The position numbers were made by a program, and so were the translations under genes. From Geoalkalibacter sp. (GTDB taxonomy: Bacteria; Desulfobacterota; Desulfuromonadia; Desulfuromonadales; Geoalkalibacteraceae), in NCBI RefSeq assembly GCF_030605225.1, contig NZ_JAUWAV010000036.1, positions 1-45,272 of the forward strand: DNA of 45,272 nt, given 5' to 3'. Positions 38,982 to 45,272 of the stretch are shown here, piece by piece. The notes under the pieces were generated by a model. The model ran no database searches and was not told the origin of the DNA. It worked only from the letters and a program-made list of their open reading frames with translations. Each line of letters begins with the position of its first letter. Position 1 is the first letter of the stretch.

Positions 38982-41033
38982 TCAGGCTTGGTCGGCCGCC
39001 GGGCGCGTCGCGCACCGGCACCGGGGGTGCGTGTCGCGCACCGGCAAGGGCACTTTGGCGATCTCGTAGTCGCCGGCCAACGCCACGCACAGCGGGCAGG
39101 CATCGGGCGCCGGCGCAAACTCGACCATTTTCAGGCCGTAGGCCCGCCACTGTTCGAGCTTGGCGTTCTCGGCGGCCAGGCTCAGCTCCGAGCGCGCCAG
39201 CCGCTCCCAGGCGCTGTTTTGCTGGTCGAACAGTTTTTCCAGCCGCGCGGCGACCTCCAGCGGGTTGCTTCCGGCCAGCACATGCGCTTCCATCTCGGCC
39301 AAAATCTTGTCTTGAATGGCCTTGGTGGCATTGTCCTTGACGCGCTGAAAGCCTTCCTCGCTGAGCTTGGCGAGGGTTTCGCTGTTGCGGATCGTCTCGA
39401 TGGCGGGCCGTTCTTCGCCCACCAGTTGCGCTGCCTGAATGGCGCCCAGGGAAAACGACTGGCCGTAGTACCAGGCAACCGGCGAATCCGGATTGTCGAG
39501 CACATAGGTCCCCACGAAATCGGAGAGCGCCTGCAAGATCCGCGAACGCTGCTCCACGGAAAGGGTGAAGGGTTCATCCTCGGGGGCCTTGGCCCCTTTC
39601 GGCATCCCGAATCCGGCCGCCAGCCGCACTTGAGCGGCCAAATCCGCCCAGTCGGATTTGAGCTGCTTTTCATAGCCGTCCTCCAGCGCATCGAGGGCAG
39701 GCCAGGGCAGGGTGCGCATGATCTCTTTTTGTCCCGCGATGCTCTTGCAACCACAGTCCGGGCCACAGCCGGCCCCCTTGTGGCGCACAACCAACTCTTT
39801 CCCGGCCTGCTTGCCCAGGCTCAAATCCTCACGGCTCAGGGTGATTCCCGCGGCCTGCGCGTTCTGCAGGTAGTACATATCGGCCTGCGCGTTGAGGAAC
39901 CGCGCCCGGGCTTGTTTTTCAAGGTCGTGCAGGTTGACGTTGCCCCACTCAAGCCACCAATCGCCCTTCTTCCAGGTGCGTCCACGCATGCGCAGAAGCG
40001 TCGCGATGAGGTTGTGAAACAGCGGCAACTTGGCCGCCTGGCGGGTGCCGACATCGGCCAGCAGCATTTCGGTTTCGTAGTTGGCCAGTCGCTCCGTGGT
40101 GCTCCAGTGCATGCCCAGCATCCAGGCGGGCAGGCCGCTCTTGGCGATGATCTGCTCCAACACATGCCGCGCCGGGATTTCCAGCTCCAAAACCTGCCCG
40201 TCGGCGCCGATCACCTTGATCTCGATTTCGCTGTTGGCGTCGATGGCCCGCACGAAATCCGCCGAATGTCCGGCCCGCTTGGCCCGCACCGCCTCGTTAA
40301 ATTCGTCGGTGATGGCTTTGTGCCGGGAGGAGAGGTCGGGCCCGTCTTTCTTGCTGGTCTTGTAGATGATCGAGAAAGAGGGGTCGCCGAAGCGCTCCCA
40401 GACGTTCAACTGCGAGTTGTGAATGGTGGTGAGGACCTTGGTCACGAACTCGCACGACCGAAACGTCGGGGTGCCGTAGGGGTTCTGGTTTTCATTTCCG
40501 ATGGAGAAATACAGCAGGTTGTCAGGCTTGAGCAGCCGCCAGTCATGATCGCCGTCCGCCTTCTGATACATCTCCAGGCCGTCCGCCACCCGGCGAAACT
40601 TGATGAACTTGGAGTCGGCGACACGCAGCCCGACGATATCGCGGCGGCTCTTGTCGGCGATGAACTCACCCAGCACAAACCCTTGTTCAAAGGCCTCGTT
40701 GCCCATCCCCTGGTGAAAAGCCTGCACGCCGCGCTGAAGATCGTTGACCGGCACATTGTAGAGCCAGTCTTGAATCTCATCGACCAAGGTGTCGTTGTGG
40801 CCCTTCACCTCAATGTGCCCGTCCAGCTGCACCAGGCGATTGATGGCGGCATCCACGATGGGGATGCTCTCGCGCATGAACTCGAAAAACGTCGCCTCGA
40901 CCTTGCGCGGCACAAACGCCCGGAAATAGGGGGTGAAGGGTCCTTGCCCGTCGTTGGCCCGCAGTTGCCAGGGGCTTTGCTTGGCCCGGGCGGTACGCGG
41001 GGCTTTGGTGATGTCGAATCCGAACAATCTCAT
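38982..41033 (-). CDS. Portal protein fused to a MuF head-morphogenesis domain
   Basis: A 683-aa protein. Residues 1 to about 420 look like a DUF935-type portal (FFEFMRESIPIVDAAINRLVQLDG, PDNLLYFSIGNENQNPYGTPTFRSCEFV, LEQIIAKSGLPAWMLGMHWSTTERLANYETEML). A short cysteine cluster linker follows (KGAGCGPDCGCKS, about residues 418-430). Residues about 430-683 carry a MuF-like C-terminus (SAWERLARSELSLAAENAKLEQW, then CPLC and HPRCRC). Fusion of the two is known in other phages. The start overlaps the terminase stop as ATGA. Confidence 0.88.
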   Translation of the reverse strand: MRLFGFDITKAPRTARAKQSPWQLRANDGQGPFTPYFRAFVPRKVEATFFEFMRESIPIVDAAINRLVQLDGHIEVKGHNDTLVDEIQDWLYNVPVNDLQRGVQAFHQGMGNEAFEQGFVLGEFIADKSRRDIVGLRVADSKFIKFRRVADGLEMYQKADGDHDWRLLKPDNLLYFSIGNENQNPYGTPTFRSCEFVTKVLTTIHNSQLNVWERFGDPSFSIIYKTSKKDGPDLSSRHKAITDEFNEAVRAKRAGHSADFVRAIDANSEIEIKVIGADGQVLELEIPARHVLEQIIAKSGLPAWMLGMHWSTTERLANYETEMLLADVGTRQAAKLPLFHNLIATLLRMRGRTWKKGDWWLEWGNVNLHDLEKQARARFLNAQADMYYLQNAQAAGITLSREDLSLGKQAGKELVVRHKGAGCGPDCGCKSIAGQKEIMRTLPWPALDALEDGYEKQLKSDWADLAAQVRLAAGFGMPKGAKAPEDEPFTLSVEQRSRILQALSDFVGTYVLDNPDSPVAWYYGQSFSLGAIQAAQLVGEERPAIETIRNSETLAKLSEEGFQRVKDNATKAIQDKILAEMEAHVLAGSNPLEVAARLEKLFDQQNSAWERLARSELSLAAENAKLEQWRAYGLKMVEFAPAPDACPLCVALAGDYEIAKVPLPVRDTHPRCRCATRPAADQA

Positions 41034-42841
41034 GCGAAAAGATCCTCCACGTCGTTGCCGAGTACGCCGGCCAGCATCTGCGCGCGGTCGGCATCGATCA
41101 GGTGGTCGTTGTCCTTGTTGTAGATGCGCTGCCGCTCGCCGATGCGGCAGGTGTGGTTGGTGTAGGCCAAGATGATGTCCTGGTCCGGCGGATATTCGAG
41201 TTCCTGGCGCTGCATTTTTTTCACGATCAGATCCGTCGCCAGTTCCTTCAGGGTGATCTTCGAGGGCTTGCCGGTCTTGGCGTCGGTGATCGTCTCGCCC
41301 TGGTCGTCGATGTTGTCGGTGGTGCTCTGAAACATGAACCCGCGCAGCCGGTCGTCGTAATTTTTCTCCTGATACTGCGAGAGCCCTTGAAGGTCGTGCG
41401 CCACGGCGGAACCGGCGTTGCCGAAGTCCGTGCCCCAGGTCAGCGACTCCAAAGGGCCATACACATCATCGAGGGCATCCAGGGCCTGACACTGCTGATC
41501 GTAGGTCACCTGCTTGAGCTGCAAACGCGCCACCAGCCGTTCGCGTTTGCCGATGATGTTTTTCACGTAAAGCTCCGTCGGGTCCTGCGCGAAGCCAAAG
41601 TCGCCGCCGCCGCGCTTGGCGCCGGGCACCGCCACGAAAAACGAGCGGATCAGGCCCTTGAATTGACTGTCTCCCTCTGCGTCCAGGGCAAACACCTGCT
41701 TGGCGCTGAACACCTCGTCCTTGAGCTGCTGGTGCTTCGGGATCGGGCCTTCCGGGCCCAATTCGTAGCGGCACAGGTAGCCGGTCACCCACGCCTCGTC
41801 GCGCGCGGCATCCACCAGCACCTTGAGTGCCCGGTATTCCGGAATGTCGCGCACGCACAGCCGGAACTGATGCCAAGGGAACACGGTGTTCTCCGGGTCG
41901 CCGTGCTCGCCCAGCACGTTGTGACGATACCCGGGCGAGTCGATCCCGCCGTATTGCTCGATAAAGAACTGCTTGCGCTCCGGAGACCAGAACGGCGGCG
42001 GCATCAGGTCCTTGCCCCAGCGAAACAGCCGCCAGGCGTAGTTGTCGGCGGTCTTGTCGACCCTGTCGCCGTCTTGCGCCTTGCCGGCCGCGCGCATGGT
42101 CAGCTTGTAGTAGCCGCTCTCACGGTCGCCGTCGGGCACCGAATAGATGCGGGCCACGGCGGTGGGCTTGAGGGCGCGCCAGAATTCCGTCCACTGCGGC
42201 TTGTTTTTCTTTTTCGCCGCCTCATCCACGATGCCGAAGGTTTCGGCATGCACGCCGCGGTAAGCGTTGCCGTCGAAGCCGGCGGGCCGGTAATCTTCTT
42301 TGAAGCGGTTGGCGAACTTGAATTGCGTGTAGGGCTGCTTTTTGTGCCCGACCAGCGATTTGCCCAGCATCGGGTTAAATACGTGCATCTGTTCAAGCTT
42401 CGCGTCGATGATCTCGTCCAGGTGGATCTGCAGCGGCGCCCCGATCAGCCCCGAGCCGTTGGGGCAGGTGAAGTTCTTCCACAACGACCAGGCCACGATC
42501 TCGCGGGTCTTGCCCACCTCGGCGCCGTCCTGGTGCACCACCGAGGTTTGGCAGCGCAAGCTGGCCAGCTGATACTCGAAAAAGCTGTAGGGCGCCTGGT
42601 GGTCCGGGTCGGTCGGCTCACGCAGAAACGCCCGGCACCACAGGTAGGGATCTTCACAGATGATGGCCAGTTGCAGCTCTTCCAGTGAGCCGAAGGGCGG
42701 CGGAAGCTCGCCGCGCGCCACCTGGTGCCAGCTCCAGTCGAGGTCTTGCAGCGTCTTGTCAAAGATCGCGTGCGGAACGATGATGCCCTTGCGCAGATCG
42801 GCCGCCGATGCCAGCGGCTCCATGTGCTCGACCAGCGGCAT
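41030..42841 (-). CDS. Terminase large subunit
   Basis: A 603-aa DNA-packaging motor. The ATPase part contains a Walker A-like HQDGAEVGKTREI (about residues 103-115), a Walker B-like GIVDEAAKKK (about 203-212) and a downstream coupling region (RIYSVPDGDRESGYYKLTM). The nuclease part includes a TWGTDFGNAGSAVAHDL block with a likely first metal aspartate. The N-terminus WLCRAFLREPTDPD resembles other large terminases with an adaptor domain. ATG at 42841 overlaps the stop of the upstream gene by one base. Only the motif spacing is checked by eye. Confidence 0.85.
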   Translation of the reverse strand: MPLVEHMEPLASAADLRKGIIVPHAIFDKTLQDLDWSWHQVARGELPPPFGSLEELQLAIICEDPYLWCRAFLREPTDPDHQAPYSFFEYQLASLRCQTSVVHQDGAEVGKTREIVAWSLWKNFTCPNGSGLIGAPLQIHLDEIIDAKLEQMHVFNPMLGKSLVGHKKQPYTQFKFANRFKEDYRPAGFDGNAYRGVHAETFGIVDEAAKKKNKPQWTEFWRALKPTAVARIYSVPDGDRESGYYKLTMRAAGKAQDGDRVDKTADNYAWRLFRWGKDLMPPPFWSPERKQFFIEQYGGIDSPGYRHNVLGEHGDPENTVFPWHQFRLCVRDIPEYRALKVLVDAARDEAWVTGYLCRYELGPEGPIPKHQQLKDEVFSAKQVFALDAEGDSQFKGLIRSFFVAVPGAKRGGGDFGFAQDPTELYVKNIIGKRERLVARLQLKQVTYDQQCQALDALDDVYGPLESLTWGTDFGNAGSAVAHDLQGLSQYQEKNYDDRLRGFMFQSTTDNIDDQGETITDAKTGKPSKITLKELATDLIVKKMQRQELEYPPDQDIILAYTNHTCRIGERQRIYNKDNDHLIDADRAQMLAGVLGNDVEDLFA

Positions 42842-43716
42842 CAGTCCTTTTTCTCTTTGGCCTGCTTGAGGGCGGCACCGGCACCACGGAAAATATCGGC
42901 CAGGGTCGCCGTCGCTTCCTCATCGGTTTTCTTGCGCTCGATGGCGGCGGGTGTGATCATGAAATCCGGCAGCGTCACACCGGCCGCCTTCAGCAAGTTG
43001 GAGAGAGGCAGCAGGGAAGGGTTGGGCTTGATCTCGTAGCCGATGACCTTGCCTTCCTTGTCGATTTTTTCGGATTTGAGGTACACGCCATATTCGAGGA
43101 TCGAGGCCTGCAACTCATCGATGACCTGGATGGTGCCGCCGAGCTGCATCGTCACGATGTCTTTGAGCTCGTGCATCTGCCCGTCGTTGAGGGCCCGGGA
43201 AATGGCGTTGAGGGTGTGCAGGTAATATTCTTTATCGAGGCAGTCACCGCCGGGCTGCGTGTCGCCGTCGGCCACCAGTTGGCAGGGATAGTGCGAGCAG
43301 GTCGCCCGGCAGGGCTTGCCCATGCCGAGCATGCGCTTTTTCGCGTGCAGGCCGTGCTTCCAGTTGTTGCGGGAACAGCGCGCCTTGCCTTCCTCGGTCG
43401 TCGGCCCGGTGGACTTCTGCGCATTCTGCCGGCGCGCCTCAAGAGCCGCCGGCGAAAGGGTGTAAGGGCGACGCTTCACGCGCAAGCGCTCCATCACCGG
43501 ATCGCCCGCATCGTCCTGCGCCGCCGCAATCTGGGCACGCAACCGCGCCTCAAGCGCCATCAGCCGCTCAAAATCATCCGCAAGCCCGCACTCACCGGCA
43601 TCGATGCGGCGCTTAAGGTCTGCTTTTTGCCCCGGAATCAGGTTCAGGGCGGTTTCTCTATCCTGAGTATCCAAAAACAAAACCCTCCAGGCTTTTACAA
43701 GCTCTGAAGGGTTCAC
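42841..43716 (-). CDS. Putative terminase small subunit or packaging-associated protein
   Basis: A 291-aa protein directly upstream of the large terminase, the place of a small subunit. It has the recurring motif RRQNAQKSTGPTTEEGKARC followed by SRNNWKHGLHAKK (about residues 98-130), which I know from uncharacterised phage and mobile-element proteins, and a four-cysteine cluster C-x3-C-x4-C-x12-C (PCRATCSHYPCQLVADG..GGDC) that may bind metal. The C-terminal half is helical. I start at GTG 43716 (VNPSELVK); TTG 43722 is also possible. The 33-bp repeat lies 14 bases upstream. Confidence 0.6.
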   Translation of the reverse strand: MNPSELVKAWRVLFLDTQDRETALNLIPGQKADLKRRIDAGECGLADDFERLMALEARLRAQIAAAQDDAGDPVMERLRVKRRPYTLSPAALEARRQNAQKSTGPTTEEGKARCSRNNWKHGLHAKKRMLGMGKPCRATCSHYPCQLVADGDTQPGGDCLDKEYYLHTLNAISRALNDGQMHELKDIVTMQLGGTIQVIDELQASILEYGVYLKSEKIDKEGKVIGYEIKPNPSLLPLSNLLKAAGVTLPDFMITPAAIERKKTDEEATATLADIFRGAGAALKQAKEKKD

Positions 43717-43729
43717 TATCAAAAAACAA

Positions 43730-43762
43730 GGTCACGTTCCGGCAGGGGAGGACACTATTTAA
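43730..43762. repeat. 33-bp repeated element, copy 2
   Basis: Matches copy 1 (32116-32148) at 26 of 33 positions, with the 14-mer AGGACACTATTTAA identical. It overlaps the stop codon of the upstream gene (TAG in TTAAATAGTG on the minus strand) and ends 8-14 bases before the putative small terminase start. Confidence 0.7.
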
Positions 43763-44078
43763 AGGGGGCCGCCGCCACCCGCACAAACGCCTTGCGCACC
43801 ATCTCAAGAGTTTTCGCCCAACCCATGCGGCTGGGGATCGTTACCCCGTCGACGATGACGCGATAACAGTCCGTCCGGTTGGACCGCTCCAGCACAAACT
43901 CATGGCGCACCGTCTCCCCAAAATCGTAATCTTCGACAATGACGCGCCGACGGACCTGGGGAAGCTTCACGGGGTAGTCCGGCGACGGGCCTTCAAGACG
44001 GATTTTTTCTTTCGCGGCCCTGGCCCTGGCCATGCGGGCGTTGAACTTGCGGCTTCCGCTGGTGCGCTTTCGGTACAT
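43755..44078 (-). CDS. Small basic phage protein, function unknown
   Basis: A 107-aa basic protein: an Arg/Lys-rich N-terminus (MYRKRTSGSRKFNARMARARAAKEKIRLEG), a beta-like middle (VKLPQVRRRVIVEDYDFGETVRHEFVLERSNRTDCYRVIVDGVTI) and a helical end. It could bind nucleic acid, but no family is recognised. I start at ATG 44078 with AGGGGGGG upstream; an earlier in-frame ATG at 44117 is less likely. Confidence 0.6.
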   Translation of the reverse strand: MYRKRTSGSRKFNARMARARAAKEKIRLEGPSPDYPVKLPQVRRRVIVEDYDFGETVRHEFVLERSNRTDCYRVIVDGVTIPSRMGWAKTLEMVRKAFVRVAAAPFK

Positions 44079-44120
44079 ATCCCCCCCCTGTGAAGCTTGC
44101 ATGGTCTGCATAATCAATGG

Positions 44121-44315
44121 TTATCTGGTCTTCTTGCAGCGGAGGCGGATCGCCTCCCGGATGAATTCACTTTCCGACTCCCCGGCAATTTCGGCGCAGC
44201 GGAGAGCTTCGGCTCGCTCATCGTCGGAGAGGCGGACCCGGACAACGGCCCGCCGCGCCCCATCTTTGGTAGCGCCGGGCTTTCGCCCGGCCCCTTCGCG
44301 CTTGCCGCCTCTCAT
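44121..44315 (-). CDS. Ribbon-helix-helix-type DNA-binding protein
   Basis: A 64-aa protein with a basic GGKREGAGRKPGATKDG lead followed by RRAVVRVRLSDDERAEALRCAEIAGESESEFIREAIRLR, the beta strand-helix-helix pattern of CopG/Arc repressors. The KREGAGRKPG lead is common in phage and plasmid small regulators. Likely a transcription regulator. The start overlaps the preceding stop as ATGA. Confidence 0.7.
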   Translation of the reverse strand: MRGGKREGAGRKPGATKDGARRAVVRVRLSDDERAEALRCAEIAGESESEFIREAIRLRCKKTR

Positions 44316-44620
44316 GCCGTCTCATCCACTTCGCCGGTTTTGCGCAGCTCGTCGGCCTCTTCGTCCGTTAGCTGCCACCGCTCTACCGCGTTCTTTCCGT
44401 CATCATTGATGCTGCTTTCTTCGGTCGGCCAGAGGTGACGGGGGGTGAGAAAAAGAAACACCCGAAATTGCGATAACTCAACTTGGCGTTGTTTGACGGA
44501 TGGTTTCGGGAGGGTTGCGGAAGGTGTGTTTTCAAAAAAAAATTGAATGGCCGCACAGTCAAAAATAAAAATGTTGCGCGGCCATTTTTTGTCTGTCTTA
44601 AAAATTTTGGAACGTTTCAT
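44312..44620 (-). CDS. Small phage protein with uncertain start
   Basis: The C-terminal part (NDDGKNAVERWQLTDEEADELRKTGEVDETA) is acidic and the stop overlaps the ribbon-helix-helix gene as ATGA, so the end is probably real. The 5' part of the open frame runs through a strong hairpin-terminator (44534-44590) and is low-complexity, so translation from ATG 44620 (102 aa) is doubtful. A GTG at 44461 (49 aa) is a more likely start, though without a good ribosome site. Function unknown. Confidence 0.35.
   Translation of the reverse strand: MKRSKIFKTDKKWPRNIFIFDCAAIQFFFENTPSATLPKPSVKQRQVELSQFRVFLFLTPRHLWPTEESSINDDGKNAVERWQLTDEEADELRKTGEVDETA
44534..44590. terminator. Hairpin terminator with U-runs in both directions
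   Basis: AATGGCCGC (44546-44554) and GCGGCCATT (44578-44586) form a 9-bp stem around a 23-base loop. The minus strand continues CAA then nine T (44542-44534); the plus strand runs into six T (44585-44590). It would end the 222-aa gene's transcript. The large loop can pair further (ACA/TGT). Confidence 0.65.
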
Positions 44621-45266
44621 CTTTGGGTATTTCTTTGGCTCCGATGATTGTTGCCTTTGTAATTTCGCCCCGCACTTCTCTGGCGTTGATCATAAGATAA
44701 ACGGGCTTTTTTTCCCATTCTCCCGCCTGGATAATTCTTTTATATTCATCCCTGGTGGAGATAAATGCCTCTTCCAGGCGGGCGGTAAAGGTCCGGCCGT
44801 CTTCAAACTTGACCTCAACCATAAACCCATCCATTTTGCTGCTGTCAACCTTGAGAATTCGGCAAAGGCCATTCAGTTGTACCTCTGCGGCGCGTGTGCG
44901 GCTCGGGCGGATCAGTTGAAGCATTGTCTTTGAGTCTAGCGTTTTGCCTGCTATTTCCATCTGGTCGGCCGTAGCCCCTGCCTTTAACAGAGAATTATAA
45001 AATTCTTGGGAGCCTTCCTTTACTATCATGAGTTCTGGCTTGCGAGAGACGGCATCATTGAAAATTTCCCAGCGGCGAAGATCTAGTTCGTTTGCCATCT
45101 GCTGAGTTTCAATGCTTTTCGTCTCCTTTTGGTTCTGCAGATACGCCCTGTAACAACTCTGGCCCGCCCAGGCCAAGGCTGTTACTGTCGCGACTCCAAC
45201 CCAGTGTATCCCTTCCATGGATTGTGATACCCCCTTTGCAAGCTCTATTGCTGGTTCTTGCAGCAT
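44598..45266 (-). CDS. Single-span membrane protein, function unknown
   Basis: A 222-aa protein with one N-terminal membrane helix (about residues 20-36, IHWVGVATVTALAWAGQ), then a charged helix (NQKETKSIETQQMANELDLRRWEIFNDAVSRKPEL) and a soluble C-terminal domain with strands (MDGFMVEVKFEDGRTFTARLEEAF, KPVYLMINAREVRGEITKATIIGAK). The A+T content is higher than in the structural genes. Its own terminator follows. The position at the head-gene end and its separate transcription suggest an accessory gene of a lysogen; exclusion of other phages is a guess. The start could be the ATG at 45266 or another in-frame ATG at 45215, or lie beyond the window. Confidence 0.5.
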   Translation of the reverse strand: MLQEPAIELAKGVSQSMEGIHWVGVATVTALAWAGQSCYRAYLQNQKETKSIETQQMANELDLRRWEIFNDAVSRKPELMIVKEGSQEFYNSLLKAGATADQMEIAGKTLDSKTMLQLIRPSRTRAAEVQLNGLCRILKVDSSKMDGFMVEVKFEDGRTFTARLEEAFISTRDEYKRIIQAGEWEKKPVYLMINAREVRGEITKATIIGAKEIPKDETFQNF

Positions 45267-45272
45267 GGCCCA

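Noticed and set aside
38727-41123. A 798-codon plus-strand open frame opposite the portal gene
   Set aside because: It lies opposite the portal-MuF and terminase end, has no recognisable domain and no ribosome site.
18400-45272. A contractile-tail (myovirus or Mu-type) phage, suggested by the MuF domain and DUF935-like portal
   Set aside because: No sheath, baseplate wedge or Mu transposase gene is present; the tube-chaperone-tape measure order fits a siphovirus.
18400-45272. A gene transfer agent or tailocin instead of a prophage
   Set aside because: Terminase, portal, capsid and full lysis genes exclude a tailocin; a gene transfer agent cannot be excluded formally but the region is larger and carries lysis and tail-fibre cargo typical of phages.

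Overview
The window (about 60% G+C) looks like a chromosome segment of a Desulfuromonadota bacterium (Geobacter, Desulfuromonas or Geoalkalibacter relatives) carrying most of the structural half of a tailed prophage. The assignment rests on a ten-heme lipoprotein with the C-x4-CH motif typical of Geobacter cytochromes, a PxxKW cysteine-rich protein, a class I hybrid-cluster protein, and two rubrerythrin-like ferritins. It is an inference from gene content, not a database match.

Host region (1 to about 18.35 kb). On the minus strand lie the 5' part of tmRNA (ssrA) with its tag codons, its partner smpB, an RseC/MucC-like membrane protein, gltX (with a promoter and a short hairpin in the leader), a MEMO1-family protein, a TSUP permease, tRNA-Cys, a secretin-N-like exported protein, rtcA, two ferritin-like proteins and a large AsmA protein. 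Then hcp faces right, behind a perfect CRP/FNR-type palindrome. A phosphohexomutase, a YkgJ-type cysteine cluster protein, a PxxKW protein, trmL, the decaheme lipoprotein (behind a sigma-54-like element) and tRNA-Leu(CAG) follow.

Prophage region (about 18.36 to 45.27 kb, open at the right edge). All genes are on the minus strand, so transcription runs from the right edge toward tRNA-Leu. In that order: a 222-aa membrane protein in an A+T-richer patch, a small acidic protein, a ribbon-helix-helix protein, a small basic protein, a putative small terminase, large terminase, a portal fused to a MuF domain, the lysis set (endolysin, holin, overlapping Rz/Rz1 spanins), two small proteins, a 1368-aa virion protein combining FN3, M14 carboxypeptidase and lectin-like domains, small virion proteins, prohead protease with a nested scaffold gene, DUF2190-type decoration protein, major capsid protein, connector genes, tail tube, tail chaperones with a GGGAAAG -1 frameshift, tape measure, and tail-tip genes including one with a seven-repeat beta-propeller. 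The lack of a sheath gene points to a siphovirus. No integrase, repressor or replication gene lies in the window; these are probably beyond the right edge.

The least ordinary items are the propeller-tail-hub fusion, the peptidase/lectin virion protein framed by D-x-G-x-G-x-D repeats, a 33-bp sequence repeated 11.6 kb apart ahead of two phage gene blocks, an inverted pair of consensus DnaA boxes just after gltX, and the lysis cassette plus giant protein lying between portal and capsid protease.
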